From positions 310,001 through 374,000 of the forward strand of contig NZ_PJIO01000003.1 in the NCBI RefSeq assembly GCF_002929305.1: a stretch of DNA of 64,000 bases, given 5' to 3'. A program made the position numbers and the translations under genes. The first letter of the stretch is position 1. The number at the start of each line of letters is the position of its first letter. This stretch comes from Arthrobacter sp. GMC3 (GTDB lineage: Bacteria > Actinomycetota > Actinomycetes > Actinomycetales > Micrococcaceae). The notes under the pieces were generated by a model. That model saw only the letters and a list, made by a program, of their open reading frames with translations, was not told where the DNA came from and made no database searches. This document shows positions 1 through 8,407 of this stretch, piece by piece.

Positions 1-753
1 ATCGCCAAGCTCGCCGACTGGTCCTCCTGGCACTTCACCCTCGAAGACAACCCAGCCCTCACCGAGTCCTACAAGACCTCGATCCGCCAAGAGTTCACAG
101 GGCTCTGGTACCGCCGCTTCATCCTCGGCGAATGGGTCGCAGCCGAGGGCGCCATCTACGACATGTGGGACCCCAAGCAACACATCACACCGTGGGATTC
201 CTTGCCACCGATGCAGCGCCTCCTCGGCGTCGGCATCGACTATGGCACGACCAACGCCTCCACTGCCCTCCTGCTGGGCCTCGGCGACGACAACCGTCTC
301 TACATGGTCGATGAGTGGCGGTACGACGCCAAGCAAGCCCAGCTGCGTCTAACCGATGCGCAGATCAGTCAGCGCATGCGCGACTGGATGGACCAGCCGC
401 ATCTGCCCTACGTCAACAGTCTGAAGCCGGAGTGGACGATCGTCGACCCGGCCGCCGCATCTTTCAAGGTGCAGCTGGCTGCCGATGGTGTCAACAACGT
501 CATTAACGCCGACAACAACGTCCTCTATGGCATTCGCACTACCGCCTCGCTGCTGTCTACGGGGAAGCTCCTCATCGCCGACAGGTGCGAGGGGTTCATC
601 CAAGAGGCTCCCGCGTATTCGTGGGATGACAAGGCGACTGCCAAGGGTGAGGACAAGCCGCTCAAGGTCGGTGACCACTCCCTCGACGGTGGCCGGTACG
701 TCATCACTACTACTGAGTCGAATTGGCGTGACTACGTCGACCTCGCCGCATAA
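1..753 (+). CDS. Phage terminase large subunit, C-terminal part (5' end outside window)
   Basis: The reading frame is open from base 1, so the gene starts left of the window; 250 residues remain. This part is the RNase H-like nuclease that cuts concatemeric phage DNA during packaging. An acidic motif GIDYGTTN (D80 in window numbering), a central VDPAAASFK and a late VGDHSLDGGRYV give the three acidic positions expected for the metal-binding site of this nuclease family. The stretch GLWYRRFILGEWV before it is typical of PBSX/SPP1-type large terminases. The ATPase motor domain is not visible here. It is the first gene of the late operon, 10 bases before the next gene. The family call is firm; the exact subfamily is inferred. 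Confidence 0.9.
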   Translation: MAKLADWSSWHFTLEDNPALTESYKTSIRQEFTGLWYRRFILGEWVAAEGAIYDMWDPKQHITPWDSLPPMQRLLGVGIDYGTTNASTALLLGLGDDNRLYMVDEWRYDAKQAQLRLTDAQISQRMRDWMDQPHLPYVNSLKPEWTIVDPAAASFKVQLAADGVNNVINADNNVLYGIRTTASLLSTGKLLIADRCEGFIQEAPAYSWDDKATAKGEDKPLKVGDHSLDGGRYVITTTESNWRDYVDLAA

Positions 754-763
754 GGAGAACACC

Positions 764-961
764 ATGGCAACCATCCAGACCATCACCGCGACCCTGCTGA
801 TTCAGGTCGGGGCCGACGAGCCTAAGCCCATCGGCACGATCGAGATTCCCATCGAGATCAGCACCGGCAAGAAGCCCGGCATCGCTTACCGTGGCAGCGA
901 CCACACTGATGAGTCCCCGCTGATCCCGCGCGGGGCTCGAATTCCCGGCCTAGCTCAGTAG
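764..961 (+). CDS. Small phage protein of unknown function (65 aa)
   Basis: A 65-residue ORF with a clear AAGGAG ribosome binding site lies 10 bases after the terminase stop and 30 bases before the portal start. The product is beta-rich and hydrophilic (IGTIEIPIEISTGKK), with no membrane segment and no motif I recognise. Short proteins with an ATI.TITATL-like start often sit between terminase and portal genes in actinobacterial siphoviruses, so a virion or packaging accessory role is possible. The evidence is tight spacing, RBS and codon usage like its neighbours. The start at 764 is chosen for the RBS; a longer reading upstream would overlap the terminase gene. Confidence 0.7.
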   Translation: MATIQTITATLLIQVGADEPKPIGTIEIPIEISTGKKPGIAYRGSDHTDESPLIPRGARIPGLAQ

Positions 962-991
962 CCACCACCAACGACGCCGAGGAGGCCACCC

Positions 992-2539
992 ATGGCATTG
1001 CCCAAGAACGGCCTCGCATGGCCGCCAGCCGAGCTCGCCCAGATCACCCCGAAGCTCGCGGAGTACGGTGCCTGGTACTCCAACGCCACCAGCACCCTCG
1101 CCGACATCTACGGTGCTGGCAAGACCCGCAAAGGCGTGCTGGAGCGGATTCGCACATGGTTCCTCGGAGCCAAGCCGAACGGGCAGCCCGACAAGGCCAC
1201 CATTCACGTCAGCCTCGCGCAGGAGATCTGCCGCACCGCCGCGAACCTGCTCTTCGCTGAACCGTCAACGGCAACCGTCGAAGAAGGCGAAAAGGACGCC
1301 CAGGCACGGCTCAACATCATCGCAGGCCCCGCCTTCGAACAGACCATCGTCGCGGCCGCCGAAATCAGCGCGGCCCTCGGCGGGGTGTACCTCCGGGCAG
1401 GCTGGGATTCCACCGTCAAGGACCACGCCTTCGTCACCAAAGTCGATGCCGACGCAGCATGGCCAACATTCGCCTGGGGTGTCCTCACCGGCGTCACGTT
1501 CTGGCGTGTCGTCAAAACCGAGAACAACACCGTATGGCGGCACCTCGAACACCACACCGTCGAGGAAGACATCGGCGTTGTCTACCACGGCCTCTATCAA
1601 GGCACCAAGGACAACCTCGGCCGCCTTGTCCCCCTCATCGACCAGACAGCCACCAAAGAGCTCGCTGACGAGGTGGACGCCGAGGGCCGCATCAGCACCA
1701 ACACGGCTGGCCTGGCTGTCGCCTACGCCCCGAACATCACCCCGTCCGCCTTGTGGCGGAGCGACCCCATCGGCAGTAACTTGGGTCGCTCTGACCTCGA
1801 GGGCGTAGAGCAGAAACTCGACGCACTCGACGAGCTCTACTCGACCTGGCTCCGCGACATCCGGCTCGGCAAGGGCCGGCTCATCGTCGGTGCGTCCATG
1901 CTCCAAGACCTCGGCGCCGGATTGGGTGCAGGGTTCGACCTTGACCAAACCATCTTCACCCCCGTCAAGGCCGCACCATCATCGGCATCCGATGCGAAGA
2001 TGGCCATCGAGAAAGTTCAGTTCGACATCCGAACTGACGACTTCATGAAAGCCATCGACCACTTCCGCCGCATCATCCTCACCGCCGCCGGCTACTCACC
2101 CATGACGTTCGGCATGTCCGACGGTGCCGGCAGCAGTGGCGCGATCACGGCCACCGAGGTCGCGGCACGGTCCGCGCTCAGCTTCACCACGAGGCGCCGG
2201 AAAATCCTTGGCCTGAAACCAGCGCTAGAGCAGATCCTCACGAAGACGCTGGCTATCGACGCCATAATGTTCCCCCAGGGCGGAGCGAAGACGCTGCCGG
2301 TGTCTGTGGCATTCCCTGACGGGGTGCAGGACGATCCTGAGGCTGTGGCACGGCAGAACAGCCTCGACGCCGCATCCTTATCGGCGTCGATCGAGACCCG
2401 TGTCCGCCGCGCCAACCCCTCCCTTGACGATGTCGAGGTGGGGTTGGAGGTGGCCCGGATTCGTGAGGACAACCAGCTACCTCCACTAACCGATCCGGAA
2501 ACCGTCGGTGCCGGTGGTGTTGGGGTGCCGGGCTTCTAA
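992..2539 (+). CDS. Phage portal protein
   Basis: A 515-residue protein in the slot directly after the terminase. Length and layout fit the SPP1 Gp6-like portal family: an N-terminal region with FLGAKPNG, a long wing/stem region, and a C-terminal helical segment with GSSGAITATEVAARSALSFTT, the part that usually forms the crown and clip helices. Portals form the dodecameric vertex through which DNA is pumped, and dock terminase and then the connector. A GGAGG site sits 7 bases before the ATG. The C-terminus is Gly/Val-rich (GAGGVGVPGF). The call rests on family resemblance, length and position. Confidence 0.9.
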   Translation: MALPKNGLAWPPAELAQITPKLAEYGAWYSNATSTLADIYGAGKTRKGVLERIRTWFLGAKPNGQPDKATIHVSLAQEICRTAANLLFAEPSTATVEEGEKDAQARLNIIAGPAFEQTIVAAAEISAALGGVYLRAGWDSTVKDHAFVTKVDADAAWPTFAWGVLTGVTFWRVVKTENNTVWRHLEHHTVEEDIGVVYHGLYQGTKDNLGRLVPLIDQTATKELADEVDAEGRISTNTAGLAVAYAPNITPSALWRSDPIGSNLGRSDLEGVEQKLDALDELYSTWLRDIRLGKGRLIVGASMLQDLGAGLGAGFDLDQTIFTPVKAAPSSASDAKMAIEKVQFDIRTDDFMKAIDHFRRIILTAAGYSPMTFGMSDGAGSSGAITATEVAARSALSFTTRRRKILGLKPALEQILTKTLAIDAIMFPQGGAKTLPVSVAFPDGVQDDPEAVARQNSLDAASLSASIETRVRRANPSLDDVEVGLEVARIREDNQLPPLTDPETVGAGGVGVPGF

Positions 2540-2557
2540 CCAGGGACGGGGGCGGCT

Positions 2558-3622
2558 ATGCGACCCGATGACGCTGCGAATCTAGCCAAGGCCATCCGTG
2601 AACTGTTCGCCGATGCCGAGACGTCCCTGATTGCTAAGGTAGCCGCGACGCTGGCCAAGGGCTTGGATGATCCGGGTTGGGCGCAGTTGAAGCTGGCCAG
2701 CATCCAAGGTCTACTGGTCGTTGTTGATGAGATCCTCGCCGGTCTCGCCACCGACGCTCCTGGGGCGATTGAGAAGGCGCTGACCTTGGCCTATTCTGGG
2801 GGATCTGCCTCGGCGTCGGCGGGGTTGGCAAGTGCGGTCGGCTATGCGCCGGTTGCGCCGAACTCAGCCATCAGCACCATGGTCGCCTCGACCGTGGAGA
2901 CCCTGCCAGCACAGATGTTCCAGATCCGGCGGGCCGTCACCGACATGTATCAGCAGGTCATCACCCGCACTACAGCGCAAGTGTCTCTCGGTGTTTTGAC
3001 GCGGAGGGAAGCCTCCCGCGCGGCCCTGGTGAGGCTGGCTCAGAACGGGATTACCTCGTTCCAGGACAAGTCCGGGCGGCGCTGGAATATGGCTTCTTAC
3101 ACGGAGATGGCTGTCCGTTCCGGCGCTATGAACGCTTCACTTCAAGGCGTTGTGGACCGATTGGCCCGCCTTGAGCAGGACTTGGTCATTGTTGACGACG
3201 CCATCGAGGAATGCAGGATGTGCCGCCCCTTTGAAGGGAAGGTGCTTTCGCTGACCGGGGCCCGCCGGGCCGAGAAGCTCAGCGACGGTGTCCGGGTCTA
3301 CGCGACGCTGGACGCGGCCCGGCAGGCTGGTCTGTTCCACAACAACTGCCGGCATGCGATGTCAATCTATTTGCCGGGGATCACGAAGCGTGAACCGGCT
3401 GTGGCTGACCCTGAGGGCAATGCGTTGAGGGAGCAGCAGCGGGCGTTCGAGCGCCGTATTCGCGAGTTGAAGCGCCGGGACGCCATAGATCAAGAACTGG
3501 GCGGCCCCGAAGCTGCGGCCACGAGGGCGAAGCTTCGCGCCAAGCAACAAGAATTCAAGGCTTGGCGCGAAGACAACGGCCGCAAAAACCTCAGTTACAG
3601 GACAAACACCACGGCGCGGTAG
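2558..3622 (+). CDS. Phage minor capsid protein (minor capsid protein 2 / MuF-like)
   Basis: A 354-residue protein directly after the portal. The core contains LGVLTRREASRAALVRLA, then DKSGRRWNMASYTEMAVRS and a Cys-containing DDAIEECRMCRPFEGK, then FHNNCRHAMSIYLPG. This arrangement is characteristic of the phage minor capsid protein 2 / head-morphogenesis group, where C/H residues frame a small fold at the C-terminus. These proteins are packaged near the portal in few copies and help procapsid assembly. The C-terminal 70 residues are charged and probably coiled-coil (REQQRAFERRIRELKRRD). No toxin domain is fused to it. The start is supported by the short gap to the portal stop, although the SD is only GGGGG. 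Confidence 0.85.
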   Translation: MRPDDAANLAKAIRELFADAETSLIAKVAATLAKGLDDPGWAQLKLASIQGLLVVVDEILAGLATDAPGAIEKALTLAYSGGSASASAGLASAVGYAPVAPNSAISTMVASTVETLPAQMFQIRRAVTDMYQQVITRTTAQVSLGVLTRREASRAALVRLAQNGITSFQDKSGRRWNMASYTEMAVRSGAMNASLQGVVDRLARLEQDLVIVDDAIEECRMCRPFEGKVLSLTGARRAEKLSDGVRVYATLDAARQAGLFHNNCRHAMSIYLPGITKREPAVADPEGNALREQQRAFERRIRELKRRDAIDQELGGPEAAATRAKLRAKQQEFKAWREDNGRKNLSYRTNTTAR

Positions 3623-3640
3623 CCGCAATAGATGAACTGC

Positions 3641-3907
3641 CTACTGCTGGATGAATCGGGCCGGAGGCATCTTCAGTGTCCCGGCGGCGCCCTCCAGCTT
3701 CGATAGGTCCCCTAGGAATCGAGAACCCTCGACGGTTACCCAGGCGCTGGGTGAAACCTCGGACTCGATGATTGCATTCCCTTTCACATCGGCGCGGACA
3801 ATAGCGAGACTCCCGCTGCCAGTTATCTGATAACCCCAGCGGTAGTCATCGTTGTCAGTCTGCGGGTATGCGCTGCTTGCCCCGGCGTAGCTCACAAGAA
3901 TCGACAT
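3641..3907 (-). CDS. Opposite-strand small gene inside the head operon (moron candidate)
   Basis: This is the only convincing minus-strand gene within the phage late operon, between minor capsid protein and scaffold. I chose the internal ATG at 3907 because GGAAGG lies 7 bases upstream; the frame stays open to 3970 but has no RBS there. The 88-residue product (MSILVSYAGASSAYPQTD...) is soluble and beta-rich, without signal peptide or membrane segment, and I do not recognise it. A gene read against the structural operon, with its own start signals, is the usual form of a moron, expressed from the lysogen. A host-fitness or exclusion role is inference only. Confidence 0.6.
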   Translation of the reverse strand: MSILVSYAGASSAYPQTDNDDYRWGYQITGSGSLAIVRADVKGNAIIESEVSPSAWVTVEGSRFLGDLSKLEGAAGTLKMPPARFIQQ

Positions 3908-3996
3908 GCCATTCCTTCCCAGCCGGCAGCCCAGTGCTGCCGGTCTATCGCTGACCCTAACCCAACCCACTCACATCAATACAACTAGGAGAACTC

Positions 3997-4731
3997 ATGT
4001 CTAAGAACGTCCGCGCCCCGCACGGCATCGACCTCAATGCCGCCGGCGGCCTCGCCGCACTCTTCGCCCTCCACCGAGGCACGTTTGGTGGCGCGACGAT
4101 GAGCGCCGCAGCGGCCGAGGGTAGCGATGGTGCAGGCGAGCAAGCTGGTACCCAGGGCGAACAGGGAGCGGCCGGTGCTGCTGCTGCAGCAGGAGGCGAC
4201 GCTGCCAAGTCCGGAGACGGGCAGCAGGATGCCGCTAAGGCATGGGACGGCAAGGTCGAATCCCTCGATCCAGCCGTCCAGAAGATGATCGCCGACCTCC
4301 GCAAGGCGGATGGGGACGAGCGGGTAGCAGCCAAGACCCTAGCCGCCATCCAGAAAGCCCTCAATCCCGACGCTAAGGGCGACGAAAAGCCCGACGCTGA
4401 CGTGCTCACCAAAGCCCTCGCCGAACGCGACAGCGACGCGAAGGCAGCCAAGACGGAGCTCGCAGTATTCCGGCTCGCAGGGAAGTCCGGTGCAGACGCC
4501 GACGCCCTCCTCGACTCCCGCGCCTTCCTGGCGAAGATCGCGGCCCTTGAACCAACCGACACCGCCGGAATCACCAAGGCGATCGAGGATGCGGTCAAGA
4601 ACAACCCCAAGCTCAAGGCGGTCCTGGCGGCCGGCAAGAGCGGCACCAACTTCACCGGCGGGTCCGGCGAAGGTGCCAAACCGAAGTTCACATCTCTTGA
4701 CGCCGCAGTGAAAACCCACTACGGCAACTAA
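3997..4731 (+). CDS. Phage capsid scaffolding protein
   Basis: A 244-residue acidic protein directly before the major capsid gene, the usual scaffold position. Residues about 34-80 are Ala/Gly/Gln-rich and probably disordered; residues about 95-200 are strongly helical and charged (KALAERDSDAKAAKTELAVF), and the tail is basic with FTSLDAAVKTHYGN. Scaffolds direct procapsid assembly around an internal core and are lost before DNA packaging. An AGGAG site lies 6 bases before the ATG. An internal ATG at 4099 (MSAAAAEGSD) is an alternative start, so the first 34 residues are less certain. No protease domain is visible, so capsid maturation must use another enzyme or none. Confidence 0.8.
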   Translation: MSKNVRAPHGIDLNAAGGLAALFALHRGTFGGATMSAAAAEGSDGAGEQAGTQGEQGAAGAAAAAGGDAAKSGDGQQDAAKAWDGKVESLDPAVQKMIADLRKADGDERVAAKTLAAIQKALNPDAKGDEKPDADVLTKALAERDSDAKAAKTELAVFRLAGKSGADADALLDSRAFLAKIAALEPTDTAGITKAIEDAVKNNPKLKAVLAAGKSGTNFTGGSGEGAKPKFTSLDAAVKTHYGN

Positions 4732-4748
4732 CCCGCTAGGAGCACACC

Positions 4749-5750
4749 ATGGCCGTAACACTGGTCGAATCAAAGAACAACGCCGTCGAGGATTACGATC
4801 CCGCGGTCATCGACGAATTCCGGAAGGAATCCGCCATCCTCGACTCGCTCATCTTCGACGACGTCGTCAACCCCGCAGGCGGCGGCGCCACCCTGGACTA
4901 CGGCTACCGCCGCCAGGTAACGCAGCCGACGGCCGCAACTCGAGCCATCAACAGCGAGTACACGCCGCAGAACGTCACCACGGAGAAGAAGTCCGTCACG
5001 CTCGCGGTGATGGGTGGCTCCTTCGAAGTGGACCGTGTCACGGCGAAAATCGGCCCCGCCGCGTCCAGCAACGTCACGCTGAACATGCAGCAAAAGATCA
5101 AGGCCGCCCGCACTAAGTTCCAGGACTTGGTTATCAACGGTGACATTGCCACCGATGCCAACGGCTTCGATGGCCTGGACAAAGCACTGACCGGGTCCGC
5201 CACGGAATTCCGTGCAGGCCAGGTCACCAACTGGACCGACTTCGACACGGACAACCGTGCCGAGTTCAAGGCCCTCGACGCCATCGATGAGTTCCTTGGG
5301 CTGCTGGACGGCTCCCCAACAGTCATCGTTGGAAACGCCACCTCACTGGCCCGAGTCCGTGCCGCGGTGCGCCGCGCTGGCCAATATGTGAAGGATCCCG
5401 TCGAAGACCTGCTGGGCCAGAATGGTCGCCCGATCGTCCGTGAGATGTACGGCAACATCATCCTCGTCGACGCTGGTGAGGTCGCTGGTTCTTCCAACCT
5501 CATCATCCCGGTGGAGAACCGCACCGTCGGCACCGCGCAGACGGGGCTGACTGACCTGTACGCCTACCGGGTCGGCATCGATGGCTTCCACGGTGTCTCG
5601 ACCGTGGGTGGCCAGCTGGTGCAGTCGTGGATGCCTGACTTCTCCCAGGCTGGCGCTGTGAAGAAGGGCGAGGTCGAGCTTGGCCCCGTTGCTGTCGCGC
5701 TGAAGGCCACTAAGGCCGCTGCGGTATTCCGCAACATCAAGGTCCGCTAG
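4749..5750 (+). CDS. Phage major capsid protein
   Basis: A 333-residue protein after the scaffold, the standard place for the HK97-fold major head protein. The N-terminal arm (DEFRKESAILDSLIFDDVVN) is followed by the segment TLDYGYRRQVTQPTAATRAI, and the central region holds a helical spine (LNMQQKIKAARTKFQDLVIN) and DGSPTVIVGNATSLARVRAA, all typical of actinophage major capsids. A TAGGAG RBS lies upstream. The gene is closed by a 13-bp hairpin at 5755-5784, which may raise its relative mRNA level. Position and residue pattern make the call safe, although I cannot name the closest phage. Confidence 0.9.
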   Translation: MAVTLVESKNNAVEDYDPAVIDEFRKESAILDSLIFDDVVNPAGGGATLDYGYRRQVTQPTAATRAINSEYTPQNVTTEKKSVTLAVMGGSFEVDRVTAKIGPAASSNVTLNMQQKIKAARTKFQDLVINGDIATDANGFDGLDKALTGSATEFRAGQVTNWTDFDTDNRAEFKALDAIDEFLGLLDGSPTVIVGNATSLARVRAAVRRAGQYVKDPVEDLLGQNGRPIVREMYGNIILVDAGEVAGSSNLIIPVENRTVGTAQTGLTDLYAYRVGIDGFHGVSTVGGQLVQSWMPDFSQAGAVKKGEVELGPVAVALKATKAAAVFRNIKVR

Positions 5751-5754
5751 CTAT

Positions 5755-5784
5755 CCGTGCGTCCCTCGTTTGAGGGACGCACGG
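5755..5784 (+). terminator. 13-bp perfect hairpin after the major capsid gene
   Basis: CCGTGCGTCCCTC pairs perfectly with GAGGGACGCACGG around a GTTT loop, starting 5 bases after the capsid stop. There is no run of T behind it (AACCACACATTTTA follows), so it is more likely a partial terminator or a 3' mRNA-stabilising or processing hairpin than a full stop. Downstream connector genes must be transcribed through it. Confidence 0.75.
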
Positions 5785-5807
5785 AACCACACATTTTAGG
5801 AGCCAAC

Positions 5808-6143
5808 ATGGCAACCATCAATACCCCCGTTAAGGGATTCAACGGCGTTGTCGTCGGCGTTACCTTCACCGACGGTGTCGGAGAATCCGACGACGTAGCT
5901 TCGCTGGAGTACTTTGGCCGGCAGGGCTACAAGGTCGAGTGCGAAGCCGCCAAGGATAACGCTGATGATCCATTCGATCCGGCCAAGCACAACGTCGACG
6001 AGGTCCTCGCCTACGTCGCAGCCATCAACGACGCCGACTCTGAAGCGCACGACGCCGAAGTGGTTCGAATCCTCGAAGCCGAGCGCGCAGGCAAGGACCG
6101 AAAGTCCATCACTGAAGCCATCGAAGGCACCCCGGCCAAGTAG
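5808..6143 (+). CDS. Phage head protein of unknown function, possible HeH/LEM-like C-terminus
   Basis: A 111-residue acidic protein following the capsid gene, RBS TTTAGGAG before the ATG at 5808. The N-terminal half (VVVGVTFTDGVGESDD) is a short beta-rich motif that recurs in actinophage head proteins. The C-terminal half (DEVLAYVAAINDADSEAHDA and then EAERAGKDRKSI) resembles the small HeH/LEM-like helix-extended-helix fold found at the ends of such proteins. A role in head decoration or in joining capsid and connector is likely from position, but not shown by sequence. A longer frame from 5757 would run through the capsid hairpin and is rejected. Confidence 0.7.
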   Translation: MATINTPVKGFNGVVVGVTFTDGVGESDDVASLEYFGRQGYKVECEAAKDNADDPFDPAKHNVDEVLAYVAAINDADSEAHDAEVVRILEAERAGKDRKSITEAIEGTPAK

Positions 6144-6161
6144 ACCCGAAGGAGGCTCACC

Positions 6162-6581
6162 ATGCGCATCTACGCAACCGAATATGATCTGGCCGATTGG
6201 ATGGCCCCGAAGCCAGCCCCGGCCAACGCTGTGAGCCTCCTTCGGTCCGCATCAAACCTCGTCTACTCCGAGACGGTCACCGCGTTCTACGCGACCGACC
6301 CGGCAGGGATGCCAATCGACGCCAAGGTCGTCGAAGCGTTCCGGGACGCGACGACGGCGCAGGCCCAGTTCTGGGACACCATGAAAGTCGACCCCACACT
6401 GGGCGCGGCCGGGGTGTCCCCCATGGCGATGTCGAAGTCCATCGGCGGCGCATCCATCCAATACTCGACCTACGTGTTCACTGCCCAGGCACGCGCAGAC
6501 GCCGCCGGCGTCCTCGGCCCTGACGCGTTCTACGCCCTGCAGCAGGCCGGGCTGCTCGAGGGTTTCGTGATGCCGCTGTGA
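6162..6581 (+). CDS. Phage head-tail connector (adaptor) protein
   Basis: A 139-residue protein in the adaptor slot after the head genes. The start MRIYATEYDLADWM followed by a helical segment with SLLRSASNLVYSETVTAFY is the layout of gp6/gp15-like connector proteins that form a ring under the portal. A GAAGGAGG RBS lies 7 bases before the ATG. The stop overlaps the GTG of the next gene by four bases, indicating translational coupling with the head-closure protein. The family is inferred from the order of genes plus N-terminal pattern; the sequence itself is poorly conserved across phages. Confidence 0.75.
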   Translation: MRIYATEYDLADWMAPKPAPANAVSLLRSASNLVYSETVTAFYATDPAGMPIDAKVVEAFRDATTAQAQFWDTMKVDPTLGAAGVSPMAMSKSIGGASIQYSTYVFTAQARADAAGVLGPDAFYALQQAGLLEGFVMPL

Positions 6582-6904
6582 CCGAGGAATTCTCAGAGTT
6601 CATGGTTCACGCTGTCACCGTCGACCCCTACCAGGGCGAGGGCGGCATGGTCACCATCTACGGCCCTACAGCAGGGCCGGTGCCGTGCTTCATCGACGAC
6701 ACCCGGGCTATGGTCCGCACCATGGCCGGTGACACCGTCGTCAGCGAAACCACCTTGTACGTCGTCGACAAGGCATGGACGGGCAGCTTCCCTCCGGAAT
6801 CCATCGTGCACCTACCTGGTAGGGACGCCACGGTTATCAAGGTAAGCAACCGGGACTCCGGTGACCTTGGCCTGCCAGACCACCTGAAGATCGCGCTCAC
6901 CTAA
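6578..6904 (+). CDS. Phage head-closure / head-tail joining protein
   Basis: A 108-residue protein starting with GTG inside the stop of the connector gene (GTGA overlap). It is rich in beta strands (FMVHAVTVDPYQGE, TVVSETTLYVVDKAW, ATVIKVSNRDSGDLGLPDHL), as expected of the small barrel proteins (gp16/gpFII-like) that close the head and present the tail docking surface. The assignment comes mainly from position between connector and tail-completion genes; no catalytic or binding motif exists to verify it. Confidence 0.65.
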   Translation: MTEEFSEFMVHAVTVDPYQGEGGMVTIYGPTAGPVPCFIDDTRAMVRTMAGDTVVSETTLYVVDKAWTGSFPPESIVHLPGRDATVIKVSNRDSGDLGLPDHLKIALT

Positions 6905-6914
6905 GGAGGCTGCC

Positions 6915-7259
6915 TTGGCTGCTGGATGGAAGTGGGCACCAAACCCGGCCGTGTCCCACAAGACCAGGGACGCCGCAGCACGCGGTATTGGTCTGGCCGC
7001 CGAGCACATCATTGGTGAAGCCATCATCCGGGCACCCCGCGAAGAAGGCGACCTACGCCGCTCCGGCGACTACGACCTCGACCCGGCCAAGCTCGAAGCC
7101 TCCGTCTACTTCGACACACCCTACGCGGTGAAACAACACGAGGATCTGTCCTTACGGCACATCGGCGAGGGCGAGGCGAAGTACTTGGAGAACGCCCTAA
7201 ACGCCGAGACGGCCACAGCGCGCGACATCATCGCCAAGTCGATGCGGGGTGAGCTCTGA
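6915..7259 (+). CDS. Phage minor capsid / HK97 gp10-like tail-completion protein
   Basis: A 114-residue protein that starts at TTG 6915 behind an AAGGAGG site. The pattern GEAIIRAPREEGDLRRSGDY followed by VYFDTPYAVKQHE is the hallmark of the gp10/minor capsid 2 group, in which a residue pair around the Pro-Tyr-Ala strand is conserved. These proteins act at the head-tail interface or in tail completion. Its stop overlaps the next ATG (ATGA), so the two are coupled. Confidence is good for the family and moderate for the precise step. Confidence 0.75.
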   Translation: MAAGWKWAPNPAVSHKTRDAAARGIGLAAEHIIGEAIIRAPREEGDLRRSGDYDLDPAKLEASVYFDTPYAVKQHEDLSLRHIGEGEAKYLENALNAETATARDIIAKSMRGEL

Positions 7260-7696
7260 TGGGCTTCAACACCAACCTGCTGATTGGTATTGCCGAACTT
7301 CTCGATGCCTCCGGGGTCGGGGCGTGGTCGGTCACTGGCGCCTACAACCTGACCGACACGGCCATCACGGCCGATGTCCTCCCGCAGAAACCCGACGGGG
7401 CCATTGCCCTGGCCCTGTACCCCGTTCAGGACGACGGCGGCACTACCGACAGCATCATCGGCCTGCAATGCCGGGTACGTGGCCAGCCGGGAAATCGCAC
7501 CACTGACAAGGACATCCTCGATGGCCTATTCGATACGCTCCACGACCTGCAAAACGTCACCATCAGCGGCATCCCCATCGTCCGCATCTGGCACCAGTCC
7601 GGGGCCCGGCTAGGCCCGGACGCCGCCAACCGCCTCGAGCACACCGCCAACTACTACATCCAGTGCACCCGTGAAGCGGCGCACCGATCCGATTAG
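7259..7696 (+). CDS. Phage tail terminator / minor capsid 3-like protein
   Basis: A 145-residue protein overlapping the previous stop as ATGA. It has the alternating fold expected of tail-terminator proteins: an N-terminal helix (TNLLIGIAELLDASG), a strand with IALALYPVQDDG, then IIGLQCRVRGQPGNRT and DGLFDTLHDLQN, ending in an IQCTREA strand. These cap the tail tube and set its end before joining the head. The gene lies directly before the major tail protein, which fits. The assignment is by pattern plus order. Confidence 0.7.
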   Translation: MGFNTNLLIGIAELLDASGVGAWSVTGAYNLTDTAITADVLPQKPDGAIALALYPVQDDGGTTDSIIGLQCRVRGQPGNRTTDKDILDGLFDTLHDLQNVTISGIPIVRIWHQSGARLGPDAANRLEHTANYYIQCTREAAHRSD

Positions 7697-7707
7697 GAGC
7701 ACCAACC

Positions 7708-8400
7708 ATGTCCAACCCCATCACACCGGGCCAGCTCTCCGACTGGGCCTTCGAAACCGCCGCCTACACCGACGGCACCGAACCCACCACCTACGTGCCC
7801 GTCCGTGGCATCACCGAGTTCACCCCGCCGGCCATCGAGAAGAACCAGGAAGACGACGGCGACTTCGACGGCGGTGTCTGGTCCTCCTCGACCTCGACCG
7901 GCCTCGGCTACAAGGTCGAGGGGAAAGTGAAGATTCCCCGCGGTGGCCTCGCAAAGGACCCCGGTCAGGAGATCCTCCGGGCTGCTGGCATCGGTGTCGC
8001 AGAGGACGGTTACGTGCACTGGCGCGCCTTTGACAAGCTCAGCGGCGAAGGTTGGAAGGGTGTTGCCGACTCCACCTTCACGGAGAACGGCGGCCCCAAG
8101 ACCGACCTCAAGACCGCCGCGTTCTCCCTGACCGGACGCGGCGAGCTGCTGCCCTTCACCGGCGGCACCACGGCCGACGCATCCGCGACCGCCATCTTGG
8201 CCGCTGGCGTCCTGAAGGGCGCCACGATCGGCAAGGGCGGCTCCGGCTACACCAAGCCGCCCACCGTGGTCATCACTGGTCCTGGCACCGGTGCGGTTGC
8301 CACGGCAAGTGTCAAGGACGGCGCCGTGGTCGACATCAACGTCACCACTGGTGGCACCGGCTACACCACCGCGGACATCACCTTCACCCGCGTCCCCTAA
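7708..8400 (+). CDS. Phage major tail (tube) protein with C-terminal Gly-rich domain
   Basis: A 230-residue protein, AGGAG RBS, preceding the tail-assembly chaperone as in all long-tailed phages. Residues 1-155 give the tube domain (TYVPVRGITEFTPPAIEKNQ, then VEGKVKIPRGGLAKD, then FSLTGRGELLPF). Residues about 160-230 form an added domain with two copies of a GGSGYT/GGTGYT motif (GKGGSGYTKPPTVVITG and TTGGTGYTTADITF). This type of exposed decoration is often appended to tail tubes. A hairpin at 8408-8442 follows the gene, mirroring the one after the capsid gene. Confidence 0.85.
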   Translation: MSNPITPGQLSDWAFETAAYTDGTEPTTYVPVRGITEFTPPAIEKNQEDDGDFDGGVWSSSTSTGLGYKVEGKVKIPRGGLAKDPGQEILRAAGIGVAEDGYVHWRAFDKLSGEGWKGVADSTFTENGGPKTDLKTAAFSLTGRGELLPFTGGTTADASATAILAAGVLKGATIGKGGSGYTKPPTVVITGPGTGAVATASVKDGAVVDINVTTGGTGYTTADITFTRVP

Positions 8401-8407
8401 CCCCTTT

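Noticed and set aside
3908..3970. Longer 109-aa version of the moron gene
   Set aside because: No RBS at the upstream start, while the internal ATG at 3907 has GGAAGG at proper spacing.
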